From positions 124,001 to 188,000 of the forward strand of contig NZ_CAJLKP010000001.1 of assembly GCF_905207245.1 (NCBI RefSeq): a DNA stretch of 64,000 nucleotides, in the 5' to 3' direction. Shown here one piece after another: positions 43,021 through 51,392 of the stretch. This DNA comes from an uncultured Bacteroides sp. (lineage in GTDB: Bacteria; Bacteroidota; Bacteroidia; Bacteroidales; Bacteroidaceae). Under the pieces are notes generated by a model, which saw only the letters and a program-made list of their open reading frames with translations, was not told where the DNA came from and ran no database searches. The number at the start of each line of letters is the position of its first letter. Within the stretch, counting starts at the first letter, position 1. The translations under genes were made by a program, and so were the position numbers.

Positions 43021-43108
43021 CGGAGAGACGGGGATTCGAACCCCGGATACCCTTTAGAGGTATACACGCTTTCCAGGCGTGCCTCTTCAACCACTCGAGC
43101 ATCTCTCC
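43021..43108 (-). tRNA. tRNA-Ser (GGA anticodon)
   Basis: The reverse strand gives GGAGAGATGCTCGAGTGG and ends TCTCTCCG, with a 7-bp acceptor stem, a D arm, anticodon loop CTGGAAA, a long variable arm typical of class II tRNAs, and T-loop GGTTCGAATCC. Length is 88 bases. The base after the discriminator G is not followed by CCA in the gene, so CCA must be added by the enzyme encoded at 6133-7584. Confidence 0.97.
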
Positions 43109-43270
43109 AATAGACGCTTCTTTCTAAAACGGCTGCAAATTACAAAAAAAATGCGAACCACAAGCGTTTTCAGCTACAAATGTATTCTTTTTTTCGTTCT
43201 TGCCCTCCATTCTCCCTGTTTTATCTTTAATAAAATCTCAAAATTAATAAACTTTAAAATCTTCGCGATG

Positions 43271-44050
43271 TTATTTGAGCATTCCAAACACTTTTAAAGC
43301 GTTTTCAGAAGTTACGTTTCCAACGGCATCAGGAGACAGCCGGTAAATCTCGGAAACCTTCATCAAAGTATCTTTCACATTAGCACTCTCATTTCTTTTA
43401 CCACGATTCGGCACCGGAGTCAGGTAAGGAGAATCGGTTTCGAGGACAATCCTCTCTAAAGGTATTTCTAACAAAACTTCCGGAAGATGGGATTTTTTAA
43501 AAGTGACCACACCATTTATTCCAATGAAGAAATCAGAAAACTCAAGGATCTTCGAAGCCTCTTCGACACCACCTGTAAAACTATGGAATATTCCTTTTAA
43601 AGGACTTTTCTTGTAAGGTTCCAGCACCTTATATATATAATCAAAAGCATCTCGGCAATGGATTACCACAGGAAGTTCATATTCTAATGCCCAGTTAATC
43701 TGCCTATCTAATACAGCTTGTTGCTCTTTCAGGAAGGTTTTATCCCAGTAAAGGTCCATACCAATCTCTCCAATCGCAACATACTCTTTGGAAGATTCCA
43801 ATTCATACGCTACAAATTCCAGTTCTTTTTCATAATCGGCATTCACCGAAGTTGGGTGTAAGCCAATCATAGGGAAACAGTAACCTTTATAAGTGTTACA
43901 AACCGAAAGCATTGTACCGGCAGTCGTACTGTCTATATTAGGCATAAAGATGTGAGTAACTCCTACAGCACGTGCACGTTCAATAACCTGTGGTAAATCT
44001 TCTGAAAATTCCTCTAAAAAAAGATGGGAATGTGTATCAATTAATCTCAT
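43271..44050 (-). CDS. TatD-family metal-dependent hydrolase
   Basis: A 259-residue TIM-barrel hydrolase, probably a DNase or D-aminoacyl-type hydrolase. It has the metal ligands DTHSHLF (residues 5-11), EIGMDLYWDK, VVIHCRDAF, IFHSFTGG and LETDSPYLTPVPNRGKRNE in the usual order. TatD proteins are cytoplasmic 3'-5' exonucleases linked to DNA repair in other bacteria. The start overlaps the stop of the upstream gene by four bases, so the two are translationally coupled. Confidence 0.93.
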   Translation of the reverse strand: MRLIDTHSHLFLEEFSEDLPQVIERARAVGVTHIFMPNIDSTTAGTMLSVCNTYKGYCFPMIGLHPTSVNADYEKELEFVAYELESSKEYVAIGEIGMDLYWDKTFLKEQQAVLDRQINWALEYELPVVIHCRDAFDYIYKVLEPYKKSPLKGIFHSFTGGVEEASKILEFSDFFIGINGVVTFKKSHLPEVLLEIPLERIVLETDSPYLTPVPNRGKRNESANVKDTLMKVSEIYRLSPDAVGNVTSENALKVFGMLK

Positions 44051-44760
44051 TCGTTCGCTTCTTCTTTTCGTTTTTCGCCGGTACGGTAATAGTAAATCAA
44101 TCCGTAATCACGACACAAATTCAAACGTTTCTCATTAGGAGAAACCTCTTCAAATTTCTTTTCTACCTGATTCCAAATATCTAATATCAGTTCATCTGCG
44201 GTAGTTCGCATAGCAGAGAGAGCATCTAAGCTACGTGCGGTTAAAGTTTGCAGATTCTTCTGCCTGTCATAGCTATCTGTAAAGATATCATAATGTACCC
44301 TGACTTTCGCAATTGTAGGATTATAAATAGGAATACCGCCCTGTGAAGTTCGCTTAGCCTCTCCATCTATAATTTTTCTCCCCCACTCCACCAATGCAGT
44401 CTCTGTCGATAAATCCGGCACATTCGTACTATCGGCCGGCAAGCCATAATATGCTTTATGCGCTGCACGCAGCTCCAAACGAATCACTGCCAGATTCAAA
44501 ACCTGAATAAAATGAGAAACATACAGACGCGCCATCTTCACATTAGCCTGATGCTTGCGCCCTGCTTGAGACTGACGCTCAAAGCACTGCGAATAATAAG
44601 ACTGGGCAGCTTCAAATTTTGTCAAAAAATTCCGGGCCTCAGTCAATGTCTTCAAAGAAACTGCCAAATCGTAAAGATTATAGGTATCAGCTTTTGCAAC
44701 CACTGCTTTCAGTGCCCGTATTCTCGCTTGGTCTGTATTTGGTAATCTTCTATAAGGCAT
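44047..44760 (-). CDS. Conserved protein of unknown function coupled to tatD
   Basis: A 237-residue soluble, mainly helical protein without signal peptide or known motif. It opens with RRLPNTDQARIRALKAVVAK and contains ARNFLTKFEAAQSYYSQCFE, MARLYVSHFIQVLNLAVIRL and LILDIWNQVEKKFEEVSPNE, then a Tyr/Arg/Lys-rich end. I have the impression of a family confined to Bacteroidetes. It lies 17 bases after the prenyl synthase gene and overlaps tatD, so it belongs to their operon. Confidence 0.75.
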   Translation of the reverse strand: MPYRRLPNTDQARIRALKAVVAKADTYNLYDLAVSLKTLTEARNFLTKFEAAQSYYSQCFERQSQAGRKHQANVKMARLYVSHFIQVLNLAVIRLELRAAHKAYYGLPADSTNVPDLSTETALVEWGRKIIDGEAKRTSQGGIPIYNPTIAKVRVHYDIFTDSYDRQKNLQTLTARSLDALSAMRTTADELILDIWNQVEKKFEEVSPNEKRLNLCRDYGLIYYYRTGEKRKEEANE

Positions 44761-44777
44761 ACTTTCAAAAAGTACAA

Positions 44778-45752
44778 TTACACTTCTCTGTGCATGAGAT
44801 TTTCTATAATCTTTCTAAGTTCTTCTTTCTTTTCCTCTGCAATGCTGACAGTTGCAAGACTTTCCATTGCACGATTACTATACTCCGACATTTTATTCTC
44901 GCAAATCTCTTTCACGCCAATCCGGTCATAGAGTTCTGTAACAGCCGCAATCTTCTCAACCGACAAGAAAGTCTCTGCATTTATCCAATGATTCAATTGA
45001 TTGCGCTGCTCCGCATTGGCATGTTCCAATGCCTTAATCAGCATATACGTTTTTTTATTGCAAAGAATGTCCCCGCCAATATTTTTCCCAAACACCTTGG
45101 GGTTACCATAAACATCCAAAAAATCATCTTTCAACTGGAAAGCGACCCCTATGTTCATGCCAAAATCATACAAATGCTCGGCATCTTCCACTGAAGCACC
45201 GCCCAAGCGAGCACCTATCTTCAGACTTGCGGCCAATAAAACCGCAGTTTTAAGGCGAATCATTTCCAGGTATTCTTCTGCCGCAACATCGTTCCTTTGT
45301 TCAAACTCCATATCCATCTGCTGTCCTTCGCATATTTCAAGGGCTGTCAGACTGAAAAGTTCCATAACTTCTTTCAGAAAAGCTGAAGGACATTCTGCCA
45401 TAAATTGATAAGCAAGAACCAACATTGCATCTCCCGAAAGAATAGCAGTATTATCATTCCAAACTTTGTGAACAGTTTCTTTTCCTCTGCGACGATCAGC
45501 CCGATCCATCAAGTCATCATGCAGAAGAGTGTAATTGTGATAGACTTCAATACCGGTGGCTGGAGCATAAACATGGGTCACGTCTTCCTGATATAGATTA
45601 TATGCCATCAACATTAATACCGGGCGAATCCGCTTTCCGCCCATAGACAAAACATATTCTATCGGAGCATACAATCCTTTTGGAGTACGCGTAAACTGTA
45701 AACCAGCAATATGAGAATTAAAATTTTCGAGTAGCTCGGAAGCTGTAAACAT
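44778..45752 (-). CDS. Polyprenyl diphosphate synthase (trans-type)
   Basis: A 324-residue prenyltransferase that condenses isopentenyl diphosphate onto an allylic primer to make long-chain diphosphates for menaquinone side chains or other lipids. The first Asp-rich motif is LLHDDLMDRADRRRG (about residues 76-90), the second QLKDDFLDVYG (about 210-220), with GGKRIRPVLMLMAYN near residue 33. Product length cannot be read with certainty; the residues before the first DDxxD (YHNYTLLHDD) include aromatic side chains. ispH, on the same isoprenoid route, is 3 kb away. Confidence 0.9.
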   Translation of the reverse strand: MFTASELLENFNSHIAGLQFTRTPKGLYAPIEYVLSMGGKRIRPVLMLMAYNLYQEDVTHVYAPATGIEVYHNYTLLHDDLMDRADRRRGKETVHKVWNDNTAILSGDAMLVLAYQFMAECPSAFLKEVMELFSLTALEICEGQQMDMEFEQRNDVAAEEYLEMIRLKTAVLLAASLKIGARLGGASVEDAEHLYDFGMNIGVAFQLKDDFLDVYGNPKVFGKNIGGDILCNKKTYMLIKALEHANAEQRNQLNHWINAETFLSVEKIAAVTELYDRIGVKEICENKMSEYSNRAMESLATVSIAEEKKEELRKIIENLMHREV

Positions 45753-45784
45753 AGTGATAGTAAATTAAGGGAAATAGAGGTAAT

Positions 45785-45816
45785 AAAAAGAGGCTGCTTT
45801 TCCGGCAGCCTCTTTT
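45785..45816 (-). terminator. Terminator of tonB
   Basis: AAAAGAGGCTGC pairs with GCAGCCTCTTTT around a 6-base loop. It lies 17 bases beyond the tonB stop and before the prenyl synthase start. Confidence 0.8.
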
Positions 45817-45832
45817 CTATATCGATAACGTA

Positions 45833-46519
45833 TTACTGCAATCTAAACATTACAGGCACCGTATATTTAACGCGTACCGGTTTACCGCGCTGCATACCAG
45901 GTTTCCATTTCGGCATGGTACCAATCACACGAAGTGCTTCTTTATCCAAATACGGGTCAACACCTCTTATGACTTTAGCATCTACAATACTACCGTCCTT
46001 GTTAACAACGAACTGTACTGTTACACGACCTTGAGTACCATTTTCCTGTGCAATAGTCGGATATTTGATGTTCTTGCTCAAAAATTGCATCAAACCAGCC
46101 ATACCACCATTCGGAAATTCAGGCATTTGTTCTACAACCTCAAAAATGGTTTGTTCTTCCGGTTCTTCTTCAACAACAGTTACAGGCACGTATTTTACCT
46201 CTACTGCCTGACCTGTTTCTTCAGAAGAAGCGATAACAGTTTCTTCCACATCAGCATCATCAGCTACGATTTCTAATGTTTCGTTAATCGGAGCTACTTC
46301 TGGAGGAGGAGGAGCGACCTTTTCTTCCTGTTCAGTAATAGGAACCATTTCTTCTTCAAAATAGAGATCAGTAAGGGCCTGGCTCGTATCAATTTTGATA
46401 TCACGCTTTGTCCATTCAAATGCTATAAACATAAAGGCAAGCACAATAACATAACCAATAAGCATCCAAGTCGATTTTTTGTTCTCCAAATCTGCTTTAG
46501 GTGTTTTCTTAATTTCCAT
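45833..46519 (-). CDS. tonB: Energy transducer TonB
   Basis: A 228-residue TonB. It has a single N-terminal helix (residues 18-35, WMLIGYVIVLAFMFIAFEW), a periplasm-spanning linker rich in Glu, Val and Pro (residues 55-120, VAPPPPEVAPINE) and the C-terminal TonB domain (YPTIAQENGTQGRVTVQFVV, NKDGSIVDAKVIRGVDP, MPKWKPGMQRGKPVRVKYTV). It links the ExbB/ExbD motor to receptors such as the two in this window. The linker is Glu-rich rather than the Pro-Lys-rich linker of enterobacterial TonB. Confidence 0.94.
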   Translation of the reverse strand: MEIKKTPKADLENKKSTWMLIGYVIVLAFMFIAFEWTKRDIKIDTSQALTDLYFEEEMVPITEQEEKVAPPPPEVAPINETLEIVADDADVEETVIASSEETGQAVEVKYVPVTVVEEEPEEQTIFEVVEQMPEFPNGGMAGLMQFLSKNIKYPTIAQENGTQGRVTVQFVVNKDGSIVDAKVIRGVDPYLDKEALRVIGTMPKWKPGMQRGKPVRVKYTVPVMFRLQ

Positions 46520-46556
46520 AATTATAATATTATTTTAACGTGTTTCTCATTTTGGG

Positions 46557-46564
46557 CAAATATA
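46557..46564 (-). promoter_or_regulatory. Predicted -7 box of tonB
   Basis: The reverse strand reads TATATTTG, 38 bases before the tonB start. Confidence 0.5.
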
Positions 46565-46699
46565 GTACTTTTTCTGCAAAACGTTCATTCGTACTATCTT
46601 TTTTAAGACAATATGCACCCATTTTTGTTTTTTTTATCCTTCACAAAGCACACCTGTGCTTTTGTGCCACAAATGTAACGAGATATTTTAAAAATACCG

Positions 46700-46707
46700 T
46701 ATCTTTG
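46700..46707 (+). promoter_or_regulatory. Predicted -7 box of the porQ operon
   Basis: TATCTTTG lies 19 bases before the ATG at 46726 and supports that start over the much longer open frame beginning at 46540. Confidence 0.65.
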
Positions 46708-46725
46708 GCAATAATTTTAAATGAA

Positions 46726-47691
46726 ATGTTGAAAAAGTCTTTTATAACGGCGTTACTACTCCTGATTTTCTCCGTTTTACATGCACAAGACGGAACCAGC
46801 GCCTTCCAATTTCTGAAGCTTCCCTTTTCTGCCCATGCATCGGCACTGGGTGGAGAAAACATTTCTATTATAGAAGACGATTTGACCATGGCTGTACAAA
46901 ATCCGGCCCTCCTTTCGTGTGTAGCGGATAAGACTCTCAATCTTAATTATATGCTTTATATGGACGGGGTAAACGTTGCCGGAGCCGCATTTGCACGAAC
47001 TGCAGGCGAACGTTCCACATGGGCAGTAACCGCCCAATATGCAGATTATGGAGAATTAAAAGAAACCACCGAAGAAAATATTGAAATCGGCACTTTCTCT
47101 GCCAAAGATATCTCCATATCGGGTATTTACACCTATGATTTAAGTGATTATTGGAGCGGTGGTGTACGAACCAACTTCATCTATTCCCATTATGACAAAT
47201 ATTCTTCGTTTGCCATCGGTGTTGATCTGGGACTGAATTATTATCATCAGGAATCTGATTTTTCTGCCTCACTCGTTGCGCGCAATCTGGGAGGACAACT
47301 CAAGACTTTTGAAGAACGGCATGAAAAGTTGCCTATTGATGTACTGCTCGGTTTCAGCAAACGACTGGCACATGCCCCATTCCGGCTTTCGCTGACCTTG
47401 CATGATTTGACGCATTGGAGTGCCTCAACCACGGCAGCAAACAATTTCGGAAAGAAATTGTTAAATCACATAGCCCTCGGAATCGATTTTCTTCCGACCG
47501 ATAACTTTTATCTAGCAGCCGGATACAATTTCCGCCGTGGAGAAGAAATGAAGATAAACGGCTCCAACCATTGGGCTGGTTTCACCTGCGGTGCAGGAAT
47601 ACAATTGAAACGGCTGAAGCTCGGAATAGCATACGCCAAATATCATGTGAGTTCATCCTCACTCATCTTTAATCTGTCATATACCTTATAA
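46726..47691 (+). CDS. porQ: PorQ/PorV-family outer-membrane beta-barrel protein
   Basis: A 321-residue protein with a signal peptide (KSFITALLLLIFSVLHAQ) followed by FQFLKLPFSAHASALGGENI and VQNPALLSCVADKTLNLNYM, which are typical of the PorQ/PorV group (UPF0164-like barrels). PorQ was described as a component of the type IX secretion system in Porphyromonas gingivalis. No other T9SS gene is in this window, and Bacteroides generally lack the full machine, so PorQ may have another job in outer-membrane biogenesis. cmk follows after 21 bases. Confidence 0.85.
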   Translation: MLKKSFITALLLLIFSVLHAQDGTSAFQFLKLPFSAHASALGGENISIIEDDLTMAVQNPALLSCVADKTLNLNYMLYMDGVNVAGAAFARTAGERSTWAVTAQYADYGELKETTEENIEIGTFSAKDISISGIYTYDLSDYWSGGVRTNFIYSHYDKYSSFAIGVDLGLNYYHQESDFSASLVARNLGGQLKTFEERHEKLPIDVLLGFSKRLAHAPFRLSLTLHDLTHWSASTTAANNFGKKLLNHIALGIDFLPTDNFYLAAGYNFRRGEEMKINGSNHWAGFTCGAGIQLKRLKLGIAYAKYHVSSSSLIFNLSYTL

Positions 47692-47712
47692 TATATAATA
47701 GTATAACTCAAA

Positions 47713-48402
47713 ATGAAAAAGATAACTATCGCAATCGACGGCTTTTCTTCTTGTGGGAAGAGCACTATGGCAAAAGACCTTGCCCGTGAAATAGGCTACA
47801 TCTACATCGACAGTGGTGCCATGTATCGCGCAGTCACTCTATATAGTATAGAAAACGGCATTTTTCAGGGGAACGAGATTGATACGGAAAGGCTTCGGAA
47901 AGAAATCGACGATATACACATCTCATTCCAACTGAACCCGGAAACCGGACGCCCGGACACTTATTTAAATGGAGTAAATGTAGAAGATAAAATTCGCGGT
48001 ATAGTTGTTTCTTCGCGCGTTAGTCCTATTGCAGCTTTAGGATTCGTGCGCAAAGCGATGGTAACCCAACAACAGGATATGGGCAACTCCAAAGGTATCG
48101 TCATGGACGGACGTGATATCGGAACCACCGTATTTCCTGATGCCGAACTGAAAATCTTCGTGACTGCCACACCTGAAATCCGAGCACAACGCCGTTACGA
48201 TGAACTGAAAGCCAAAGGACAAGAAGCCAGTTTCGATGAAATTCTGGAAAACGTGAAGCAACGGGATTACATTGACCAGAACCGGGAAGTAAGTCCGCTC
48301 CGCAAAGCGGATGACGCCTTACTGTTAGACAATACTGACATGACAATTCCTCAACAAAAGGAATGGTTGCAAGAGCAATTCAATAGAATCGTTAAGGGAT
48401 AA
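47713..48402 (+). CDS. cmk: Cytidylate kinase
   Basis: Cmk phosphorylates CMP and dCMP with ATP. The 229-residue protein has the P-loop AIDGFSSCGKSTMAKDLARE (residues 7-26), YIYIDSGAMYRAVTLY for substrate binding, MDGRDIGTTVFPDAELKIFV, and the lid RRYDELKAKGQEASFDEILE. It matches the usual length. It is followed by a 22-bp-period repeat array and then ispH, all on the same strand. Confidence 0.96.
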   Translation: MKKITIAIDGFSSCGKSTMAKDLAREIGYIYIDSGAMYRAVTLYSIENGIFQGNEIDTERLRKEIDDIHISFQLNPETGRPDTYLNGVNVEDKIRGIVVSSRVSPIAALGFVRKAMVTQQQDMGNSKGIVMDGRDIGTTVFPDAELKIFVTATPEIRAQRRYDELKAKGQEASFDEILENVKQRDYIDQNREVSPLRKADDALLLDNTDMTIPQQKEWLQEQFNRIVKG

Positions 48403-48407
48403 AATAA

Positions 48408-48495
48408 AAAGGGTGTAGCCCTAAACTATAAAGGGTGTAGCCATCCGGGGCAAAGGGTGTAGCCTTGAGTAGTAAAGGGTGTAGCCCTTTGGGAA
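48408..48495. repeat. Four-unit array with exact 22-bp period between cmk and ispH
   Basis: The 13-base motif AAAGGGTGTAGCC is repeated without change at 48408, 48430, 48452 and 48474. Between copies lie 9-base segments unrelated to each other (CTAAACTAT, ATCCGGGGC, TTGAGTAGT, CTTTGGGAA). The repeat is too short, and the spacing too small, for CRISPR. Confidence 0.9.
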
Positions 48496-48530
48496 GATAG
48501 CTTACTATCTGTATTTCATGTTATTAGATT

Positions 48531-49403
48531 ATGGTAAAAGTAGAAATAGACGAAGGTTCCGGCTTCTGCTTCGGCGTAGTCACCGCGATAAATAAAGCTG
48601 AAGAAGAGTTAACGAAAGGCGGTACACTGTATTGCTTGGGAGACATTGTACACAACAGCCGCGAAGTGGAGCGTCTGAAAGAGATGGGACTCATCACTAT
48701 CAATCACGACGATTTCAATCATCTGCACAACGCCAAAGTGTTGCTGCGTGCCCACGGTGAACCACCCGAAACGTATGAAATCGCCCGCCGCAACAATATC
48801 GAAATCATTGATGCTACTTGCCCGGTAGTGCTCCGGTTACAAAAGAAAATAAAGCAAGAGCATGTTCAGAAAGACGATTCAGATAAGCAAATCGTTATCT
48901 ATGGGAAAACCGGTCATGCAGAAGTCCTCGGACTGGTGGGACAAACCACTGGGAAAGCAATTGTTATTGAAAAGCTGGAAGAAGCCCAAAAGCTGGATTT
49001 AAGCAAAAGTATCCGTTTATATTCGCAAACCACGAAGTCGCTGGACGAATTCCAAAAGATAGTGGAGTACATTAAGGAACACATTTCACCTGAAGTCACG
49101 TTTGAATATTACGATACCATCTGCCGCCAAGTGGCCAACCGCATACCGAATATACGGAAATTCGCAGCATCACACGACTTGGTATTCTTCGTAAGCGGAA
49201 AGAAAAGTTCCAACGGGAAAATGTTGTTCAGCGAATGTCAGAAAGTCAATCCTAATTCCCATCTGATAGATAGTGCTGAAGAAATAGACAGTTCTCTGCT
49301 CACCGGAGCTTCTTCTATCGGAGTATGCGGAGCAACTTCTACCCCGAAATGGCTGATGGAAGAGATTTCAAAGGCTATTCAATCACGCCTTACGGAACAA
49401 TAA
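48531..49403 (+). CDS. ispH: 4-hydroxy-3-methylbut-2-enyl diphosphate reductase
   Basis: IspH is the last enzyme of the MEP pathway and makes isopentenyl and dimethylallyl diphosphate using a [4Fe-4S] cluster. The 290-residue protein has the three cluster cysteines in GFCFGV (Cys13), DATCPVV (about residue 97) and VCGATSTP (about residue 264), plus the substrate-binding His residues in DIVHNSREVERL and RAHGEPPE. It supplies the prenyl synthase encoded at 44778-45752. It is probably co-transcribed with cmk across the repeat array. Confidence 0.96.
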   Translation: MVKVEIDEGSGFCFGVVTAINKAEEELTKGGTLYCLGDIVHNSREVERLKEMGLITINHDDFNHLHNAKVLLRAHGEPPETYEIARRNNIEIIDATCPVVLRLQKKIKQEHVQKDDSDKQIVIYGKTGHAEVLGLVGQTTGKAIVIEKLEEAQKLDLSKSIRLYSQTTKSLDEFQKIVEYIKEHISPEVTFEYYDTICRQVANRIPNIRKFAASHDLVFFVSGKKSSNGKMLFSECQKVNPNSHLIDSAEEIDSSLLTGASSIGVCGATSTPKWLMEEISKAIQSRLTEQ

Positions 49404-49462
49404 GTCACTGTTTTGAAACAACAAATTAACATTAAATATGAATAGCGCCCTTAGCTTTTTGC

Positions 49463-49470
49463 TATCTTTG
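49463..49470 (+). promoter_or_regulatory. Predicted -7 box of pfkA
   Basis: TATCTTTG lies 34 bases before the ATG at 49504. Confidence 0.6.
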
Positions 49471-49503
49471 CGGCGATTATTAACATCAAACTAAAAGATT
49501 GTT

Positions 49504-50484
49504 ATGGGAACAGTTAAGTGCATAGGTATTTTGACATCCGGTGGTGATGCACCGGGAATGAACGCCGCTATTCGTGCGGTAACACGCTCTGCTATTTACA
49601 ACGGATTACAAGTAAAAGGTATATATAGAGGTTACAGAGGTCTGGTAACCGGCGAAATCAAAGAATTCAAGAGCCAGAACGTAAGTAATATTATACAATT
49701 AGGTGGTACAATCCTGAAAACAGCCCGCTGCCAAGAATTTACAACACCCGAAGGACGCCAGATAGCATATGATAACATGAAAAAAGAAGGCATTGACGCT
49801 TTGGTTATCATCGGTGGTGACGGCTCATTGACAGGTGCCCGTGTCTTCGCACAGGAGTTCGACGTACCTTGTATCGGATTGCCAGGTACTATTGACAACG
49901 ACTTGTACGGAACAGATACGACTATCGGTTATGATACAGCTTTGAATACGATTCTGGATGCAGTAGATAAAATCCGCGATACTGCAACTTCTCACGAGCG
50001 TTTGTTTTTCGTGGAAGTGATGGGGCGTGATGCCGGTTTCCTTGCTTTGAACGGTGCCATTGCATCAGGTGCAGAGGCAGCCATTATCCCGGAATTTAGT
50101 ACAGAAGTCGACCAACTGGAAGAATTTATCAAGAATGGTTTTCGCAAATCCAAAAATAGTAGCATCGTGCTCGTAGCCGAAAGTGAACTGACAGGCGGAG
50201 CCATGCATTTTGCGGAACGCGTGAAGAACGAATATCCTCAATATGATGTACGTGTCACTATCCTTGGACACTTGCAACGCGGTGGAAGTCCTACGGCTCA
50301 CGACCGTATCCTTGCCAGCCGACTTGGTGCAGCAGCTATCGATGCAATCATGGAAGGACAGCGAAATGTAATGATTGGTATCGAGCATGATGAGGTGGTA
50401 TATGTCCCCTTCACAAAAGCTATCAAGAATGATAAGCCGATTAAGAAAGAACTGGTGAATGTCCTGAGAGAATTATCTATTTAA
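49504..50484 (+). CDS. pfkA: ATP-dependent 6-phosphofructokinase
   Basis: PfkA phosphorylates fructose-6-phosphate in glycolysis. The 326-residue protein has GILTSGGDAPGMNAAIRAV at the N-terminus, IIGGDGSLTGA for ATP binding and the catalytic PGTIDNDLYGTD. The Gly in GGDGS and the Gly in PGTIDND are the residues that favour ATP over pyrophosphate as donor; PPi-dependent enzymes usually have Asp and Lys there. LGHLQRGGSPTAHDR near the C-terminus binds the sugar phosphate. Single gene with its own promoter and terminator. Confidence 0.96.
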   Translation: MGTVKCIGILTSGGDAPGMNAAIRAVTRSAIYNGLQVKGIYRGYRGLVTGEIKEFKSQNVSNIIQLGGTILKTARCQEFTTPEGRQIAYDNMKKEGIDALVIIGGDGSLTGARVFAQEFDVPCIGLPGTIDNDLYGTDTTIGYDTALNTILDAVDKIRDTATSHERLFFVEVMGRDAGFLALNGAIASGAEAAIIPEFSTEVDQLEEFIKNGFRKSKNSSIVLVAESELTGGAMHFAERVKNEYPQYDVRVTILGHLQRGGSPTAHDRILASRLGAAAIDAIMEGQRNVMIGIEHDEVVYVPFTKAIKNDKPIKKELVNVLRELSI

Positions 50485-50505
50485 TTCAGGGATATTTCAA
50501 ATGAT

Positions 50506-50545
50506 AAAGAAGGCGCAGTTAAAATAACATCTGCGCCTTTCTTTG
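50506..50545. terminator. Terminator between pfkA and the steroid-type operon
   Basis: AAGGCGCAG (50510-50518) pairs with CTGCGCCTT (50531-50539), extended by flanking AAAG/CTTT across one unpaired base. It lies between two convergent stops and can serve both. Confidence 0.8.
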
Positions 50546-50546
50546 T

Positions 50547-51392
50547 TTATAACCATTTGGCAACAATTTCTTCCGTTTTATTCCACAGTTCTTCCATCTG
50601 TATATGATGAGTATACTTTTCAGAAAGTGTCTTAGGATGACAACTTACATTCAGTGTTCCGGAACGTTGTCCCGCTTCCGCATCCAGCAATAAATTAATT
50701 GCCGTTGCCGCACCCTGCCGGGGAGTGCGGATGAATGGACGAAAAAATATATCTGTCAGCGGATCAAACCACATATGCATCGTAATAATCTTCGTAGAAA
50801 CAATACCCGGATCGGCAGCATTGACAGCGATTCCTTTCTCTTTTACCTTCTCTGCCAAAGCTATTGTAAAAAGAGTCAGTGCTAATTTTGTATTGCTATA
50901 AATCGGAATACGCCAGAAAACACCTTTTTTTCCACGCAGGAAAAAATCCGGAAAGTCCAGTTTGCCGATGGCATACGTACAAGATACCATATTCACAATG
51001 CGGCTTCCCTCTCCCATCAATGGCAGCAACTTACGGGTCAAAAGATAAGGACCTACATAATTGACACTAACAGTGCGTTCCAGCCCATCTCCGGTGATAC
51101 GTCGGGAGGTTTCCATGGTTCCGGCATTATTCATCAACAAGGTGATTGTTTCTCCACGCCGAAGTAGTTCATTCGCAAAGGAAGCCACAGAAGATAAGGA
51201 AGACAAATCAATTGATAGTATCTCGAGTGCCGTATTTCCGGTTTCCTGTATTAATAATTGGCGCTTAATTTCCGCAATTTGCGGATCACGACATGCCATG
51301 ATTATTTTATATCCGGCAAAGGCAACGGCACGTGTTATCTCCATTCCCATGCCACCATCCGCCCCGGTTATGATTGCAAGTCCTTGTTTCAT
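50547..51392 (-). CDS. Short-chain dehydrogenase/reductase, probable hydroxysteroid dehydrogenase
   Basis: A 281-residue SDR. It has the cofactor motif TGADGGMG (residues 9-16), MNNAG (87-91), Ser137 in MVSCTY, and the catalytic YSNTK (Tyr165, Lys169); about 15 extra residues lie between Ser and Tyr (FPDFFLRGKKGVF). An Arg in ACRDPQ after the second strand suggests NADP(H). It overlaps the stop of the flavin reductase gene as ATGA, so both are translated together. In an operon with a steroid 5-alpha-reductase homologue, a 3-hydroxysteroid dehydrogenase role (for example 3-beta) is the natural inference. Another ketone or alcohol substrate is possible. Confidence 0.85.
   Translation of the reverse strand: MKQGLAIITGADGGMGMEITRAVAFAGYKIIMACRDPQIAEIKRQLLIQETGNTALEILSIDLSSLSSVASFANELLRRGETITLLMNNAGTMETSRRITGDGLERTVSVNYVGPYLLTRKLLPLMGEGSRIVNMVSCTYAIGKLDFPDFFLRGKKGVFWRIPIYSNTKLALTLFTIALAEKVKEKGIAVNAADPGIVSTKIITMHMWFDPLTDIFFRPFIRTPRQGAATAINLLLDAEAGQRSGTLNVSCHPKTLSEKYTHHIQMEELWNKTEEIVAKWL

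Noticed and set aside
46540..46725. Long N-terminal extension of PorQ
   Set aside because: A promoter box lies at 46700-46707, and the residues from 46726 form a proper signal peptide. The upstream part overlaps the tonB promoter region.
48408..48495. CRISPR array
   Set aside because: Repeats of 13 bases with 9-base gaps are far below CRISPR dimensions and there are no cas genes. The same applies to 33196-33481 and 62699-62808.
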